DNA of 64,000 nt, taken from positions 983,051-1,047,050 of the forward strand of contig CAWFTG010000009.1 of the NCBI GenBank assembly GCA_963818695.1. The letters run 5' to 3'. The stretch comes from AP-15 sp963818695 (GTDB lineage Bacteria; Pseudomonadota; Alphaproteobacteria; ATCC43930; CGMCC-115725). Under the pieces are notes generated by a model that was given only the letters and a program-made list of their open reading frames with translations, did not search any database and was not told the origin of the DNA. Both the position numbers and the translations under genes were made by a program. How positions within the stretch are numbered: position 1 is the first letter of the stretch; each line of letters opens with the position of its first letter. Positions 1-8,633 of this stretch are shown one piece after another.

Positions 1-398
1 TTCGGCGGGTCCTGCAAATCCGCATCGAACGGCAACACCGCTGACCCGCAGGAGTAAATTATCCCGGCCGTTAGGGCGATATCCTTTCCAAAATTACGCG
101 ACAGGTTAATAACCTTTATTGCGCAATTTCTTTCACGATGAGCAACCAAACGCCTTAGTGTCTCATCCCGGCTGCCGTCGTTCACGCAGATGATTTCATA
201 ACTGCACCCAGCAAGAGCAAGGATTTGTTCAAGTTCGGCGAACAGGCGATCGAGGCCTTCGGCTTCATCGAACATCGGAATAATGACTGAAAGCGTGACA
301 GATAACTCCTCGTCATCCCGCGGCTGAGGTTCTATGGTTGAATAATCGGTGAACTTATAAGGGATCGCCTCGACCATCTCGCAGGATCTCCGTGTCAT
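1..398 (-). CDS. Family 2 glycosyltransferase, N-terminal part (polyprenyl-phosphate sugar synthase type)
   Basis: Reading leftward, about 132 residues are present before the gene leaves the window, so it is partial. The translation has the GT-A fold opening LSVIIPMFDEAEGLDRLF, the VNDGSRDET motif and the metal/nucleotide motif DADLQDPP. These are hallmarks of the DPM1/GtrB/ArnC-like GT2 group, which transfers a sugar from a nucleotide donor to a polyprenyl phosphate on the cytoplasmic face of the inner membrane. The C-terminal membrane segments typical of GtrB would lie outside the window. The start at 398 is the most upstream ATG; an in-frame ATG at 377 lies 10 bases after GGAG and may be the real start. 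It is divergent from a GT87 gene, and such membrane transferases use lipid-linked sugars, so a shared glycan pathway is plausible but inferred. Confidence 0.85.
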   Translation of the reverse strand, partial: MTRRSCEMVEAIPYKFTDYSTIEPQPRDDEELSVTLSVIIPMFDEAEGLDRLFAELEQILALAGCSYEIICVNDGSRDETLRRLVAHRERNCAIKVINLSRNFGKDIALTAGIIYSCGSAVLPFDADLQDPP

Positions 399-765
399 TT
401 CGAGCCAGACCGCTATATATTCGACTTTCACTCAGTCACAGACACTAAACTAGCGCGCGAGTTAGCGATTATATCGCTTTTGACAAGTCCGGGCGCGCTC
501 TTCAATACCAAATGGAGGATTGCGAGTGTACACTTGTTCTGCCAAACCTAAGTGAAGCGCCCGCAGAGCAAGTGCCGCGGGAAGGCTGCTAACAATTCGT
601 AGGACCCGAATCAGGCACGCCGATGACTGATGCGTATTGGCAGAAAGATTTTTTGAGACGCATACGCTCGCCGCTGATTGCGTTATCACCGGGAGTTGGG
701 GTCACCGCGATCGGTCGCGTATGTCCGGAGCACCTTTGCCGGTAAGACGAGTTTGGATCGCTGAC
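399..765. other. Divergent intergenic region between GT2 and GT87 genes
   Basis: About 370 bases separate the two divergent glycosyltransferase genes. A TTGACA hexamer is visible at 480-485, but the sequence 17 bases downstream (CAATAC) is a poor -10 match, so I do not call a promoter. In-frame codons extend upstream of the chosen GT87 start to a TTG at 637, so part of this stretch could be coding. I see no RNA gene or repeat here. Confidence 0.4.
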
Positions 766-2043
766 ATGATCTACGCTGTCCGGCGCTGCCGAAGAGAGAC
801 AAACCCCGATCGAAGACCTTCGCGGTCCGTAGACATCTTCAAGAGTCCGTGGCTGCAATCGTTCGGTTACTCTTTGGCTGCGCTCTATTTATTATATTTC
901 GTCATTGTTTATCGAGCGGGAAGCTGGATCGTTGGCAACACCGGGTTGCCCATCTACACGGATTTCGCAGTTTGGTGGGCGGCCGGGATGCAAACTTTGC
1001 ACGGGAACCCTGCCGCCTTGTACGATCCTGGAGAATTCATGAAGGTGCAGGCGGCGTTGTTCCCGCCGGGGGAGGGCTTTTATCCAAGCTGGCCGTCCTA
1101 TCCGCCGACGTTCTTCCTGATATTGGCGCCACTGGCGCTGCTGCCGTATCGCTCTGCGTTCATCACCTGGGATGTAGTGACATTGCTGAGCTGCGTCTCC
1201 GTCGTCTATCTGATCGTGCAGCGTCGGGCGGCGATCGCATTGGCGCTGGCCGCACCGTTCACCGCGTGGAATTTTATCGCCGCGCAGAACGGGTTTCTGA
1301 CGGCATCGTTGCTGGGTGCTTCATTGCTGTTCCTCGATCGCCGACCGGTGCTGGCAGGCGCGTTTATCGGTTGTCTGACCTACAAGCCGCAATTCGGCAT
1401 CTTATTCCCGATCGCTCTCGTTGCATCACGCCAATGGCGCGCCATCGCTAGCGCTGGGGTTACGGTAGCGTTGTTGGCCGCCGGCTCGATCACCCTCTTC
1501 GGTACGGAGCTGTGGGCGGGCTTTCCGCACGGGCTTACCGCACAGGGCGAACTGAACCTTCTGGCCGGTCCGGACAGCAACTGGGGATACCTCCAGAGCC
1601 CATATGGGTTGATCCGCAGCCTTCATGGTCCTCCCCGGCTGGCTTGGCTAGTTCAAGGACTGGTTACCCTCGGTGGCGCCAGCATAGTGTGGATGATGTG
1701 GCGATCTGAGGTCGGTTACGAACTGAAGGCGGCAATACTGTCTGCGGCCGCGCTTCTCGCTACCCCCTACGCATTCGCTTACGACATGGCCGCAATCGTC
1801 ATTCCGGCGGCTTTTCTGGCAACCGACCAGCTGAGACGTGGCTTGTTGCGAGGAGAGAAGGCGATTTGGATCGTGCTGTTCGGTGCGCCCCTTGCTGTCC
1901 TCGTAACCCTCGGAGACAATGCGGGGGGGACCACCTTCGGGGGCACGCCGGTCTGCCTGTTCGCCGCGTTCCTGCTTTTTTGCGTGATCCTGCGGCGGGC
2001 GCTGCGCAGCTTTGGTAAACAGACGGCCTCGGCTTACAGCTAG
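766..2043 (+). CDS. GT87 (DUF2029) family membrane glycosyltransferase
   Basis: A polytopic membrane protein of about 425 residues with around ten hydrophobic segments. The periplasmic-loop region after the first segment contains YTDFAVWWAAG and ALYDP, followed by YPPTFFLILAPLALLPY, GQ-N-type and LTYKPQFG motifs. These are characteristic of DUF2029/GT87, the GT-C enzymes that use polyprenyl-phosphate sugars (the mycobacterial mannosyltransferases are the known members). The substrate cannot be told from sequence. The start is uncertain: 766 (ATG) leaves about 29 residues before the first membrane segment, which matches the leader of the decayed paralogue downstream; 721 (ATG) and 637 (TTG) are alternatives. 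No strong ribosome binding site distinguishes them. Confidence 0.8.
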   Translation: MIYAVRRCRRETNPDRRPSRSVDIFKSPWLQSFGYSLAALYLLYFVIVYRAGSWIVGNTGLPIYTDFAVWWAAGMQTLHGNPAALYDPGEFMKVQAALFPPGEGFYPSWPSYPPTFFLILAPLALLPYRSAFITWDVVTLLSCVSVVYLIVQRRAAIALALAAPFTAWNFIAAQNGFLTASLLGASLLFLDRRPVLAGAFIGCLTYKPQFGILFPIALVASRQWRAIASAGVTVALLAAGSITLFGTELWAGFPHGLTAQGELNLLAGPDSNWGYLQSPYGLIRSLHGPPRLAWLVQGLVTLGGASIVWMMWRSEVGYELKAAILSAAALLATPYAFAYDMAAIVIPAAFLATDQLRRGLLRGEKAIWIVLFGAPLAVLVTLGDNAGGTTFGGTPVCLFAAFLLFCVILRRALRSFGKQTASAYS

Positions 2044-2090
2044 CCGCGTTCCGATGACCGGCCGCCGTCGGCGTTGAGAAATCACCGCGC

Positions 2091-3326
2091 ATGAGCGAGG
2101 CATTGCGGATCGTCCAGGCTCAGGCGAGTTCGGATCAGAGAGCTCCACGCATCCTCGGTGTTTTTGCGAGGTGGCGACTGCTGGCTTACGGATATACGTT
2201 CCCGGTCTTTTACGCTGCGTTTTTTACTATACCTCCATTGACGGGCTCTGGCTGACAAATGAGAGCGGAGCGCCAGTTTATCATGATTTCACCAGCTTCT
2301 GGATAGCCGGATGGCAGGTACTCCATGGGGAAACCGCGTCGATCTACGATTTACCAGAGTTCAAGGCTGTCCAGGCCCGTCTGGTAGGCATCGGATATTC
2401 GCCATACTCACTGTTGGCCTACCCGCCGACATTCACCCTCGCCCTGGCATCGCTGTCGATGCTCCCCTATGTTGCGGCTTTGCTGACTTGGGAAGCGCTG
2501 ACCCTGGTTTGTTACACCGCTGTGATCTATCTGATCGTCCGGCGCCAACCGGCGATCTCTCTGGCGTTGGCGTCGCCGTTTGCGGCGTGGAATTTTCTGA
2601 TCGGACAGAATGGCTTCATGACGGCATCGCTGATTGGGGCAGCATTGGTGCTTCTCGAACGGCGGCCAGTGCTAGCCGGCGTGTTCATCGGATGCCTTAC
2701 CTATAAGCCGCAATTTGGAGTCTTGTTTCCCGTAGCATTTATCGCCACCAGTTAACGGCGTGCGTGCTTCAGCGCCGCGATTACAGCCATTCTCCTGGCC
2801 GCCGCTTCGGTGGTCCGTTCGGCGTGGAGGGGGGGTTACCTTCCCTCGCGCGGTCTTCGTGCAGGGCAGTGGAACGATGTTCGCTAGCCCCGATTGGGGA
2901 TTTTTGCTCCAGACCGTGTACGGGTTAATCCTTATTCTCCACGGAGGCAAGGCGCTGGCTTGGCTCGTTCAGGGCTTGGCGATAGCAGGCGTGGGTATAA
3001 TCGTATGGCTCGTGTGGCGCTCTTCGGCTCGGTACGCGCTGAAGGCGGCAATCCTGTCGGCCGGAGCGGTCATGGCTACGCCTTACGCTTTCGCCTACGA
3101 CTTGGCCGCAATTGCGATCCGGGCCGCGTTTTTGGCGAGTGACCAGATAAGATGCGGCCTCCTGAAAGGCGAGCAGATAACGCTAATCGCTTTTTTCCTA
3201 GTGAGTCTCGCCGTCATCCCGGCCACAGGGTGGGCGCCGGTGGGGACAGTCATTCTGGTGGCGCTTTTATGCCTTATTCTACGCCGCGCTCTGCGACAGC
3301 GCGAGGAGCTAACCATGTGCACGTGA
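2091..3326 (+). pseudogene. Decayed paralogue of the GT87 membrane glycosyltransferase
   Basis: This stretch aligns in order with the intact GT87 protein just upstream but needs three different reading states. The N-terminus starts at the ATG at 2091 and reads into a first membrane segment (LLAYGYTFPVFYAAFFTIP). The frame then shifts near 2235 to give the YHDFTSFWIAGWQVLHG part. An in-frame TAA follows at 2753-2755 where the paralogue has Ser-Arg-Gln, and a second shift occurs in a G-run near 2826-2833. The tail (SPDWGFLLQTVYGLILIL, then ATPYAFAYDLAA) continues to 3326. Similarity in every block indicates a tandem duplication followed by inactivation of the second copy. Small pieces could still be translated, but a working 10-segment enzyme is unlikely. 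Confidence 0.85.
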
Positions 3327-3590
3327 CCGGTTCTCTAGCCGAGACCTCGGGATAGACCTACCTTCGCTGGTACAGTTCCCGAGGGTTTGATGGGGTTCAC
3401 CGATCGGTCAGGCGATGTGTGGTGATGAGCTCGTGAGATGGCCAATCGAGTGCTTATATGGTTCAACGTATTTTGGTAAAATTTTTTTGAGACGGGTATC
3501 CCCCTCGATGATTGATTCCTCGATAGGCGGGATGCGTTCCTCGCCGAACGGCGAAAGCCCGTCATTGGCCCTACGTCGAAGGATCCCCTG

Positions 3591-3776
3591 ATGCGCAAGT
3601 TAATCAATCGCTTCCGCCGCGAAGACGAGGGCGCGGCCCTGGTGGAATATGGAATGCTTGTCGGCCTGATCGCCGTGATCTGCGTCGTCGCCGTTACAGC
3701 CCTCGGTACCGAAGTCAGCACGATCTTCAGCAACATTGCGAACGCCCTGTCCGCCGCCACCGGCGGCGCCGCTTAG
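3591..3776 (+). CDS. flp: Flp/Fap-type IVb pilin, copy 1
   Basis: A 61-residue prepilin with a short basic leader (MRKLINRFRREDEG) followed by the class IVb processing region AALVEYGMLVGLIAV and one hydrophobic helix. This is the Flp/Fap family (Tad pilus major subunit). The prepilin peptidase is expected to cleave just before the ALVEYG segment, with Glu at mature position 5 and the adjacent Tyr that are diagnostic for Flp pilins. The start ATG follows GAAGGAT at good spacing. It is the first of three tandem pilin genes and the only one intact over its full length with a canonical start, so it is the best candidate for the major pilin. cpaA, the cognate peptidase, lies 600 bases downstream. 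Confidence 0.93.
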   Translation: MRKLINRFRREDEGAALVEYGMLVGLIAVICVVAVTALGTEVSTIFSNIANALSAATGGAA

Positions 3777-3905
3777 CGGACGCTCCACAGAGCGGTCGGA
3801 CGTGGATCCTGCGTTCGACCCGCGCTTTTGTTTGCGGAGTGCGGCAGATATATTAGCATGCCGGACGCGCATTTTCCGTCGCGACGGTTGTGAAGGCAAA
3901 GTGAG

Positions 3906-4064
3906 ATGCACAAATTGATCGATGGCTTGCGTCGGGAAGAGGAAGGCGCAGCTCTGGTCGAATACGGCATGCTCGTCGGTCTGATCGCGGTGATCTGCGT
4001 CGTCGCCGTTACAACTTCGGCACCGAAGTCAGCACGATCTTCAGCAACATCGCGAACGATCTGA
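3906..4064 (+). pseudogene. Flp pilin copy 2, frameshifted
   Basis: The first 36 residues (MHKLIDGLRREEEG, then AALVEYGMLVGLIAVICVVA) are nearly identical to copy 1. After the Val-Thr at the end of the hydrophobic helix one base is missing relative to copies 1 and 3 (about 4012-4016). The frame changes and stops at 4062-4064, giving a 52-residue protein with an unrelated tail. Restoring one base gives the expected Leu-Gly-Thr-Glu-Val-Ser continuation. The leader and cleavage region are intact, so a shortened prepilin could still be made and processed. I treat it as a pseudogene, while noting that an assembly indel would look the same. Confidence 0.75.
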
Positions 4065-4174
4065 GCGGTTTCTACACCGCCCGCTCCGCTGGCGGGTTGG
4101 ACGCGAGGTCCCTGCGTTCGACCGCGCATTCTTTGCCCGGTGGGAACGGTAGAGAACTTTAGAAGGGAAGACAG

Positions 4175-4345
4175 GTGCGCAAATTGATTTACCGCTTCCG
4201 CTGGAGTGAGGACGGGGCGGCCCTGGTCGAATATGGTATGCTGATCGGGTTGATTGCGGTGGTCTGTCTGGTGGCCGTCACAACCCTCGGTACAGAAATC
4301 AGCAGCGCGTTCAGCTATTATGCTGCTCATCTAGCCGGGGTCTGA
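4175..4345 (+). CDS. flp: Flp/Fap-type IVb pilin, copy 3
   Basis: A 56-residue prepilin beginning with GTG, preceded by AAGGGAAG at suitable spacing. It carries the leader MRKLIYRFRWSEDG, the processing region AALVEYGMLIGLIAV and a C-terminus (ISSAFSYYAAHLAGV) that differs from copies 1 and 2. The Glu and Tyr of the ALVEYG motif are present, so processing by CpaA is expected. Divergence of the surface-exposed tail suggests a minor pilin or an alternative subunit, which is an inference. It lies 40 bases upstream of cpaA and is probably co-transcribed with it. It is below the usual length cutoffs for gene calling and is easy to miss. Confidence 0.85.
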   Translation: MRKLIYRFRWSEDGAALVEYGMLIGLIAVVCLVAVTTLGTEISSAFSYYAAHLAGV

Positions 4346-4385
4346 TGCCTAACCCATCGACACCCGTCAGGCGGAGGAGATCGCG

Positions 4386-4871
4386 TTGCAATTGACCGTT
4401 CTGGTGCTTGGGATTTGCATCTTCGCCGTCGTGGCTTACCGCGATATCCGGACACGTCGCATTCCGAACGAGATGATCGTCGCGATCCTCGCGCTCGCCG
4501 CCTTTCGGATCGCGATGGATGGCGATCCGCGCGCCGGCCTGTTTACCCTGGCGGCGAGCGCAGGACTTTTCGTCTCGACATTTCTGCTTTTCTGGCGCGG
4601 CCTTCTCGGCGGTGGCGATGTCAAGCTGATCGGGGCCACGGCGCTGCTCGTCGGCTATCACAATTTATTCGAGTTTCTGTTCGTCATGAGCGTGTCCGGC
4701 GCGCTGATCGCGGTGGCGGTTTTCGCGCGCGATCGGCTCGGGCGGCGCCAGGCGACGGCACCGGCTACGGAAGATCAGGAAATATCGGCGCGGCTGACCG
4801 TGCCTTATGGTGTCGCGATCGCCGCAGCCGGCATGGTGTCCCTCCTCGCGCAATATCTTCCGTCCAGGTGA
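4386..4871 (+). CDS. cpaA: Tad-type prepilin peptidase (CpaA/TadV)
   Basis: A 161-residue membrane protein of the A24 aspartic peptidase family, the short form that lacks the N-methyltransferase domain. The two catalytic Asp motifs are visible: YRDIRTRRIPN near residue 20 and GGGDVKL near residue 76, each at the cytoplasmic end of a membrane helix. It cleaves the leader of the Flp prepilins and of the TadE/F-like pseudopilins encoded nearby. The start is TTG, supported by a strong GGCGGAGGAG binding site. The next gene, cpaB, starts 7 bases after its stop, so the two are co-transcribed. Confidence 0.92.
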   Translation: MQLTVLVLGICIFAVVAYRDIRTRRIPNEMIVAILALAAFRIAMDGDPRAGLFTLAASAGLFVSTFLLFWRGLLGGGDVKLIGATALLVGYHNLFEFLFVMSVSGALIAVAVFARDRLGRRQATAPATEDQEISARLTVPYGVAIAAAGMVSLLAQYLPSR

Positions 4872-4877
4872 GCCGCG

Positions 4878-5774
4878 ATGCGCGCCAAGACAATTCTGAC
4901 CCTGTTGTTTCTGATCTCGCTCGCCGTCGCGGTCATCGTGGTCCTGCGCGCGATACCGACGCAGGTCGACGCCAACGCCAATGGCGCCCCTCCAAAGGAC
5001 GAGATTCTCGTCGCCACGGTGCATCTGAGGGCCGGCACATTGCTGCGCGCTCAGGACGTGAGGTGGCAGTCGGTCACCGGGCCCGTCGAGCCTGGGGAGA
5101 TCGTTCGCCCATCCGAGGCCGCCCGCCAGGTCAAACCCGAGCTCGATGAAGAAGCGCGGGCGGAGGTCTATGGCGCCGTGGTTCGCCCCGCGCGCGACAC
5201 CGCGGCGGGCGAGCCGATCCGGCGCCGCAACATCGTCAAACCGGGCGACCGCGATTTTCTGCAGGTCGTGCTTACCCCTGGAGCGCGGGCGATAGCTATC
5301 CCCGTCGCCACCGGCGGCGCGAGCACCGGCCTGTTGTTCCCCGGCAATCGCGTCGACGTGATCCTGACGCAGAACTTCAAGGGCGAGAGCACAGTGATCA
5401 CCCGCCGCTCGGTCAGCGAGACGGTCGTCGAGAACCTCCGTGTGCTGGCGATCGATACGCCGGACGCAAAGGCGCCGTCGGGCAGCTTCGGCCGGACCGT
5501 GACACTCGAGGTAACGCCCCAGCAGGCCGAGAAGATCAGCGTCGCCACCGAGCTTGGCAAGCTATCGCTCACGTTGCGCAGCGTCAGCGGCCCGGACGGC
5601 GTTCTTGCCGCTTCGACCGCCGGCCCCGGTCACTCGACCGGCGTCAAACCGACCTGGGCGGGCGACGTCTCGCCGGCGCTCGGCGGCGCGATGCCCGAAA
5701 AAGTGATCACGGTCCAGCAGCCGCCGGTCGAGGTGGTTCGCGGCTCCAAGCGGGAAGCTGTGAAGCCAGAATGA
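4878..5774 (+). CDS. cpaB: Flp pilus assembly protein CpaB/RcpC
   Basis: A 298-residue protein with an N-terminal membrane anchor (TILTLLFLISLAVAVIVVL), an SAF-like domain around residues 40-65 (VATVHLRAGTLLRAQDV) and the RcpC/CpaB core (GARAIAIPVATGGASTGLLF, then PGNRVDVILT). CpaB sits in the periplasm and is thought to work with the CpaC/RcpA secretin at the outer membrane, perhaps through peptidoglycan contact. Here cpaC and cpaD, which normally follow, are absent; the next gene is cpaE, 67 bases on. The C-terminal 50 residues are Pro/Gly rich and look unstructured. Confidence 0.9.
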   Translation: MRAKTILTLLFLISLAVAVIVVLRAIPTQVDANANGAPPKDEILVATVHLRAGTLLRAQDVRWQSVTGPVEPGEIVRPSEAARQVKPELDEEARAEVYGAVVRPARDTAAGEPIRRRNIVKPGDRDFLQVVLTPGARAIAIPVATGGASTGLLFPGNRVDVILTQNFKGESTVITRRSVSETVVENLRVLAIDTPDAKAPSGSFGRTVTLEVTPQQAEKISVATELGKLSLTLRSVSGPDGVLAASTAGPGHSTGVKPTWAGDVSPALGGAMPEKVITVQQPPVEVVRGSKREAVKPE

Positions 5775-5841
5775 TCGGCGTGCAGGACATGCGAGTTCGG
5801 CCCCCCACTCTGCTCGGGCGGATCGCGGAAGGATCCAAATC

Positions 5842-7065
5842 GTGAGGAGCGTGCTCGAAGCTCCCGCGCCGATCGAGAGAACGGCGGTAAGCAAGCTGCC
5901 GGTCGGCCGGCCTCCGTTTTTGGCCTTTGTCGCCGACGCCGAGACCGACAAGCTTGTGCATGAGTGCGTGACGCAGCTGGCGCTGGGTCAGGGCACGATC
6001 CTGCGCGGCGGGATAGCGAAAGCCGTCGAGTACCTCGGCCAGCATCGCTCGCCCCACATCCTGATCGTCGACATCAGCGGCATCGATTTGCCGGTTTCGA
6101 AAATCCATCAGCTCGCCGAGGTCTGCGAGCCGGGTGTCGCGGTGATCGCGATCGGCAACCGGAACGAGATCGGCCTCTACCGCGATCTGCTGCAGGCCGG
6201 GGTCGCCGACTATGTCGTCAAGCCGCTCAACGCGCAGCTGTTGGCCAAGGCGTTGGCCAGCGGCCGGGCCCATACCGGCGAAGCGAGCCCGATCCACAAA
6301 AAGCTCGGAACGATGGTCGCCTTTGTCGGGACGCGCGGCGGCGTGGGCACGACGACACTGGCGGTCAACATGGCTTGGTATCTCGCCAACCGGCAGAGCC
6401 GCCGGGTCGCCCTCGTCGACCTTGACCTCCAGAACGGCGATTGCGCGCTGGCACTCGACATCAAGCCGACTTCCGGGCTGCGCGAGGCGCTCGCCAATCC
6501 GCTGCGCATCGACAACACGCTGCTCGAGCGGGTAATGACGCCAGTCGGCGAACGCCTGTTCGTGCTGAGCTCGGAAGAGCCGCTGAGCGAAGAACTGCAT
6601 TTCACCGCCGTCGCGGTCGAGACGCTCGTCTCGGCGCTGCGCGAGCAGTTCCATTATGTCATCGTCGATGTCCCGAGGATTCCGGCGGCGCCCTATCGGC
6701 GGGCGCTCGATATGGCCGATTTCCGTGTCACGGTCGCCGACCAGACATTGCGCTCAGTGCGCGACACCGTACGGCTGCGCACGGTAATTGGCGAGGGGGA
6801 CGGCAAGCGGCCCAATCTCCTCGTGGTCAACCGGCACGGCGAGGGCGGACGGCATGCCGTGACCCTGCAGGAGTTGCAGCACGTAGTTGAGGTCAAGCCC
6901 AAAAGCGTGATCCCGTTCCAGCCGACGTTGTTCACAACGATATCGGGCGGGGCTAAGATCGCTGTGGCACAGCGCGGCAAATTCACCGATGCGATCGCCG
7001 CTCTCGCGCTCGAACTGTCGGGGCGACCGCCCGACCGGCGCCGCTGGTGGAGGGCCGACAGATGA
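5842..7065 (+). CDS. cpaE: CpaE/TadZ-like localisation ATPase
   Basis: A 407-residue protein with two parts. Residues about 20-135 resemble a degenerate response-regulator receiver domain (ILIVDISGIDLPVSKIHQL). Residues about 155-390 form a MinD/ParA-type ATPase with a P-loop-like GTRGGVGTTT and a VALVDLDLQNGD Walker A'/switch region. In CpaE/TadZ proteins the signature lysines of the P-loop are often altered, as here (Arg and Thr in place of Lys), so ATP turnover may be weak. The family targets the Tad machine to the pole and helps assembly. The start is GTG after GGAAGGA. Its stop overlaps the start of cpaF (ATGA). Confidence 0.9.
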   Translation: MRSVLEAPAPIERTAVSKLPVGRPPFLAFVADAETDKLVHECVTQLALGQGTILRGGIAKAVEYLGQHRSPHILIVDISGIDLPVSKIHQLAEVCEPGVAVIAIGNRNEIGLYRDLLQAGVADYVVKPLNAQLLAKALASGRAHTGEASPIHKKLGTMVAFVGTRGGVGTTTLAVNMAWYLANRQSRRVALVDLDLQNGDCALALDIKPTSGLREALANPLRIDNTLLERVMTPVGERLFVLSSEEPLSEELHFTAVAVETLVSALREQFHYVIVDVPRIPAAPYRRALDMADFRVTVADQTLRSVRDTVRLRTVIGEGDGKRPNLLVVNRHGEGGRHAVTLQELQHVVEVKPKSVIPFQPTLFTTISGGAKIAVAQRGKFTDAIAALALELSGRPPDRRRWWRADR

Positions 7066-8462
7066 GGTCGGCCAGCTTCGGCCGCCGCATCATCGAGCCC
7101 AGCGGCCATGAGCTCGTTCTGATTCCCGGCCATGAGCTCGTTCTGATTCCCGGCCGGGAGCCGCCGGCCTCGGCGCCCGAGCTCGCCAATCGCGACGAGC
7201 TGAAGGAACAGGTCCGCGCCGCGCTGATGTCGCGCATCGATCCCTCGGTGGCGGGCCGCATCCCGCGGCCGACCCTGCGGGCTGAAGTCGGCAAGTTGGT
7301 CAGCGAGATTGCGACCGAGCAGCGCATCCAGCTCAACGAGCAGGAGGAAGCAGCACTCGCCGTCGAGCTGACTGACGACATGGTCGGGCTCGGGCCGCTC
7401 GAACCCTTGCTCGAAGACGATGACGTCACCGACGTGCTGGTCAACGGGCCGTTCGATGTTTTTGTCGAGCGCCGCGGGAAGCTCGAAAAGACCGGCGCCC
7501 GGTTTCGCGACGCCCAGCATCTCGTCGGGGTCGCGCAGCGCATTGCCGCCGCGATCGGCCGGCGTATCGACGAGGCGAGCCCGATGGTCGACGCTCGGCT
7601 CGCCGACGGCAGCCGCGTCAACATCGTCTTGCCGCCGCTCGTGCTCAATGGCGGCACGATCTCTATCCGCAAATTCCCAAAGCATGCCCTGACCCTCGGT
7701 TCCATGGTGCGGCAACAGAACTTGTCGCCCGAGCTCGCCCATCTGCTGCAGATCGCGGCACAATCTCGGCTGAACATCTTGATCTCGGGCGGCACCGGCT
7801 CCGGCAAGACGACATTGCTGAACGCGGTATCGCAACACATCGATACCACAGAGCGCATCATCACGATCGAAGACGCCGTCGAGCTGCGACTGCAACAGCC
7901 GCATGTCGTGCAAATGGAGACGCGTCCGCCCAACATCGAAGGGGCCGGCCATATCCCGCAGCGCGAGCTCGTCCGCAACGCGCTGCGCATGCGCCCCGAC
8001 CGCATCATCGTCGGCGAGGTGCGCGGCCCCGAGGCTTTCGACATGTTGCAGGCGATGAATACGGGCCACGACGGCTCGATGACGACAGTACACGCCAATT
8101 CGCCGCGCGATGCACTCTACCGCATCGAAAACATGGTGATGATGGCGAATTTGAACCTGCCGTTGAAAGCGATACGCATGCAGGTTGCAAGCGCGCTCAA
8201 CCTCATCGTGCATATCGAGCGCATGCGCGACGGCATCCGCCGCGTCCAGAACGTCTCCGAGATCGCCGGGATGCAGGGCGATATTATCACGATGCGCGAC
8301 CTTTTCACTTTCCGCTATATCGGGGAAAAGCACGAGGGCACGATCGACGGCCTCTTTGAATTGACCCGCATGCGCCCCGATTTCATCTCCCGCACCGTCC
8401 GCTGCGGTCTCGACAAGGAATTGCTCGACGCGCTCGGCATCGTCGCAGCGATGCGCGCGTGA
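7062..8462 (+). CDS. cpaF: Tad pilus assembly ATPase CpaF/TadA
   Basis: A 466-residue type II/IV secretion ATPase of the CpaF/TadA family. An N-terminal domain (LTDDMVGLGPLEPLLED, DDVTDVLVNG) is followed by the ATPase core with Walker A GGTGSGKTT near residue 243, a Walker B-like DRIIVGEVRGPEAFDML and a His box (GSMTTVHANSP). The enzyme powers pilin extrusion from the cytoplasmic face. I chose the ATG at 7062, which overlaps the cpaE stop as ATGA and has GGAGGG upstream; a GTG at 7047 is possible. Near the N-terminus a 24-bp direct repeat (about 7108-7155) duplicates the octapeptide GHELVLIP, an unusual local expansion. Confidence 0.95.
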   Translation: MRSASFGRRIIEPSGHELVLIPGHELVLIPGREPPASAPELANRDELKEQVRAALMSRIDPSVAGRIPRPTLRAEVGKLVSEIATEQRIQLNEQEEAALAVELTDDMVGLGPLEPLLEDDDVTDVLVNGPFDVFVERRGKLEKTGARFRDAQHLVGVAQRIAAAIGRRIDEASPMVDARLADGSRVNIVLPPLVLNGGTISIRKFPKHALTLGSMVRQQNLSPELAHLLQIAAQSRLNILISGGTGSGKTTLLNAVSQHIDTTERIITIEDAVELRLQQPHVVQMETRPPNIEGAGHIPQRELVRNALRMRPDRIIVGEVRGPEAFDMLQAMNTGHDGSMTTVHANSPRDALYRIENMVMMANLNLPLKAIRMQVASALNLIVHIERMRDGIRRVQNVSEIAGMQGDIITMRDLFTFRYIGEKHEGTIDGLFELTRMRPDFISRTVRCGLDKELLDALGIVAAMRA

Positions 8463-8484
8463 CGCAGCCGATGCCCGTCGGCGG

Positions 8485-8613
8485 AGCCCCCCACCCTAAC
8501 CCTCCCCCGCCAGCAGGGGAGGGAACTGTGCTGCCCTCGGCCCCCACGGAGAGGAAACTCTCCTCCACCCTTCCCAGCTTGCGCCGCTTGCAGGACAGGG
8601 AGGGGTGGGGGCT
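8485..8613. repeat. Intergenic palindromic repeat
   Basis: Between cpaF and tadB a C-rich arm at about 8485-8506 (CCCCCACC...CCCTCCC) is mirrored by a G-rich arm at 8598-8613 (GGGAGGGGTGGGGG). Additional smaller G/C runs lie between them. The composition is typical of the dispersed palindromic elements seen between genes of many alphaproteobacteria. It interrupts an otherwise tightly packed tad operon and could form a hairpin in the mRNA. Confidence 0.6.
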
Positions 8614-8633
8614 CTCCGGGTGAGGGGCGCGCC

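Noticed and set aside
6693..8333. 546-residue minus-strand frame opposite cpaE and cpaF
   Set aside because: It overlaps two well-supported tad genes and has the His/Asp/Arg-rich composition of an antisense frame in GC-rich DNA, with no recognisable motif.
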